From positions 1-35,417 of the forward strand of contig JAHZKX010000054.1 of NCBI GenBank assembly GCA_022600195.1: DNA of 35,417 nt. The letters run 5' to 3'. The notes beneath the pieces are model-generated. The model was not told where the DNA came from. It made no database searches and saw nothing but the letters and a program-made list of their open reading frames with translations. The translations under genes were made by a program, and so were the position numbers. Shown here piece by piece: positions 34,927-35,417 of this stretch. Source of the DNA: Planctomycetota bacterium (lineage in GTDB: Bacteria > Planctomycetota > Planctomycetia > Planctomycetales > Planctomycetaceae). Position 1 is the stretch's first letter, and each line of letters opens with the position of its first letter.

Positions 34927-35417
34927 ATGAAATGGATTAGTCTGTTAAGTGCACTTGTTGTGGCATTGGGGATGAATGTCGTTGCACAAGCAGATCTTTT
35001 TGACCTTTCGCTTAACCGCGGGGCTGCAAAGAGCTGTGAATGTGCCTCGACCTGTCAACCCGAGTGTTGTAAACCCACTATTACGAAACCATGCGAGCCA
35101 AACGTTTATACATACCAACGTGCGTGCTCCAACATTAAACCACCTTGCTGTGGTGAAACTGCTCCTGCTTGCTGCAAGCCTGCTCGAAGGCTGCGTGGCT
35201 GGTTCAAACGTCGCTGCTGCAATGATGAATCAAGCTGTGACAATGGAAACTGTAACACAGGCAATAAGTGCTGCACACCAGCTCCTAAAGCATGTGCTGC
35301 TCCTGCTCCTAAGGCATGTGCTCCAGCTCCCAAGGCTTGCTGTGCTCCTGCTCCAAAAGCATGTGCTCCAGCTCCCAAGGCTTGCTGTGCTCCTGCTCCA
35401 AAAGCATGTGCTCCAGC
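34927..35417 (+). CDS. Secreted cysteine-rich repeat protein, cut by the right window edge
   Basis: From ATG 34927 (AAGGAG at 34911-34916) an open frame runs 163 codons to the window end without a stop. It has a signal peptide (MKWISLLSALVVALGMNVVAQA), then a domain rich in Cys pairs (CECAST-CQPECCKP, PPCCGE, ACCKPARR, RRCCND, KCCTP), then tandem units of Ala-Pro-Ala-Pro-Lys-Ala-Cys with single and double Cys alternating. I do not recognise a named family. The exported, disulfide-capable, repetitive design suggests a cell-surface or wall-associated structural protein, or a metal-binding one. The C-terminal end and repeat number are unknown. Confidence 0.8.
   Translation, partial: MKWISLLSALVVALGMNVVAQADLFDLSLNRGAAKSCECASTCQPECCKPTITKPCEPNVYTYQRACSNIKPPCCGETAPACCKPARRLRGWFKRRCCNDESSCDNGNCNTGNKCCTPAPKACAAPAPKACAPAPKACCAPAPKACAPAPKACCAPAPKACAP
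35299..35417 (+). repeat. 45-bp tandem repeat encoding APAPKACAPAPKACC
   Basis: Units occupy 35299-35343, 35344-35388 and 35389 to the window edge. Units two and three are identical over the visible part, and unit one differs at synonymous third positions. Each encodes 15 residues made of two seven-residue APAPKAC half-units, the second with an extra Cys. The array continues beyond the window. Confidence 0.9.

Noticed and set aside
35106-35378. 90-codon minus-strand frame with Gly-Ala-His repeats
   Set aside because: Antisense reading of the Cys-rich gene's tandem repeat; the plus-strand frame has a signal peptide and ribosome site.
1-35417. CRISPR array, tRNA or rRNA genes
   Set aside because: I looked for spaced direct repeats and for tRNA/rRNA-like sequence in the gaps and saw none; the only regular repeat is the coding 45-bp array at the right edge.

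Overview
The window looks like a chromosomal segment of a Planctomycetes bacterium, most likely a Gimesia/Planctomyces-type member of the Planctomycetales. This rests on a DUF1559 pseudopilin-like gene (a hallmark expansion of the phylum), a long MoxR/DUF58/BatA operon, planctomycete-style TPR and low-complexity secreted proteins, and intermediate GC. The taxonomic call is inference from family composition; no rRNA or tRNA gene was seen.

Layout. 1-1250: the truncated start of an IS3-type transposase gene (minus strand), then a DUF1559 gene closed by a strong hairpin terminator. 1503-16161: one long plus-strand block of eight genes, with tight spacing or overlapping start/stop codons from the second gene on. 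It encodes a TPR protein with a gluzincin-type HEYCH metalloprotease motif, a DUF4159 protein, a MoxR AAA+ ATPase, a DUF58 protein, a BatA-like membrane vWA protein, a very long membrane-anchored coiled-coil protein, a membrane vWA/GATase-like protein, and a secreted C13 (legumain/caspase-fold) peptidase with an EF-hand loop. A perfect hairpin terminator overlaps the last stop codon. This is the most interesting part: an envelope MoxR-vWA chaperone-like module carrying a predicted protease at each end.

16191-21139 (minus strand): a primary-type sigma-70 factor, six-domain ribosomal protein S1 and a DUF4432 (aldose-epimerase-like) protein. 21365-25842 (plus strand): a family 2 glycosyltransferase, the FtsH membrane protease and a DEAD-box RNA helicase. 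25853-30382 (minus strand): thioredoxin reductase with a lineage-type insertion, an M24 Xaa-Pro-type peptidase, a BioF-like alpha-oxoamine synthase and a haloalkane-dehalogenase-like alpha/beta hydrolase. A 640-bp gap then holds a candidate small RNA (perfect -10 box plus a strong minus-strand terminator). 31027-34016: panB (plus strand) converges with a polyprenol-phosphate-mannose-synthase-like glycosyltransferase, followed by a secreted His-tract/TPR protein. The right edge carries a secreted cysteine-rich protein whose C-terminal part is an exact-period 45-bp tandem repeat and which runs off the window.

Functionally the segment mixes housekeeping (S1, sigma, FtsH, helicase, TrxB, PanB, BioF) with envelope biology (MoxR module, secreted TPR and Cys-rich proteins, glycosyltransferases). 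Regulatory DNA of note: palindromes upstream of ftsH and of the His/TPR gene, a repeated TGGAAAA element upstream of the sigma gene, and an rpsA start with no Shine-Dalgarno sequence.
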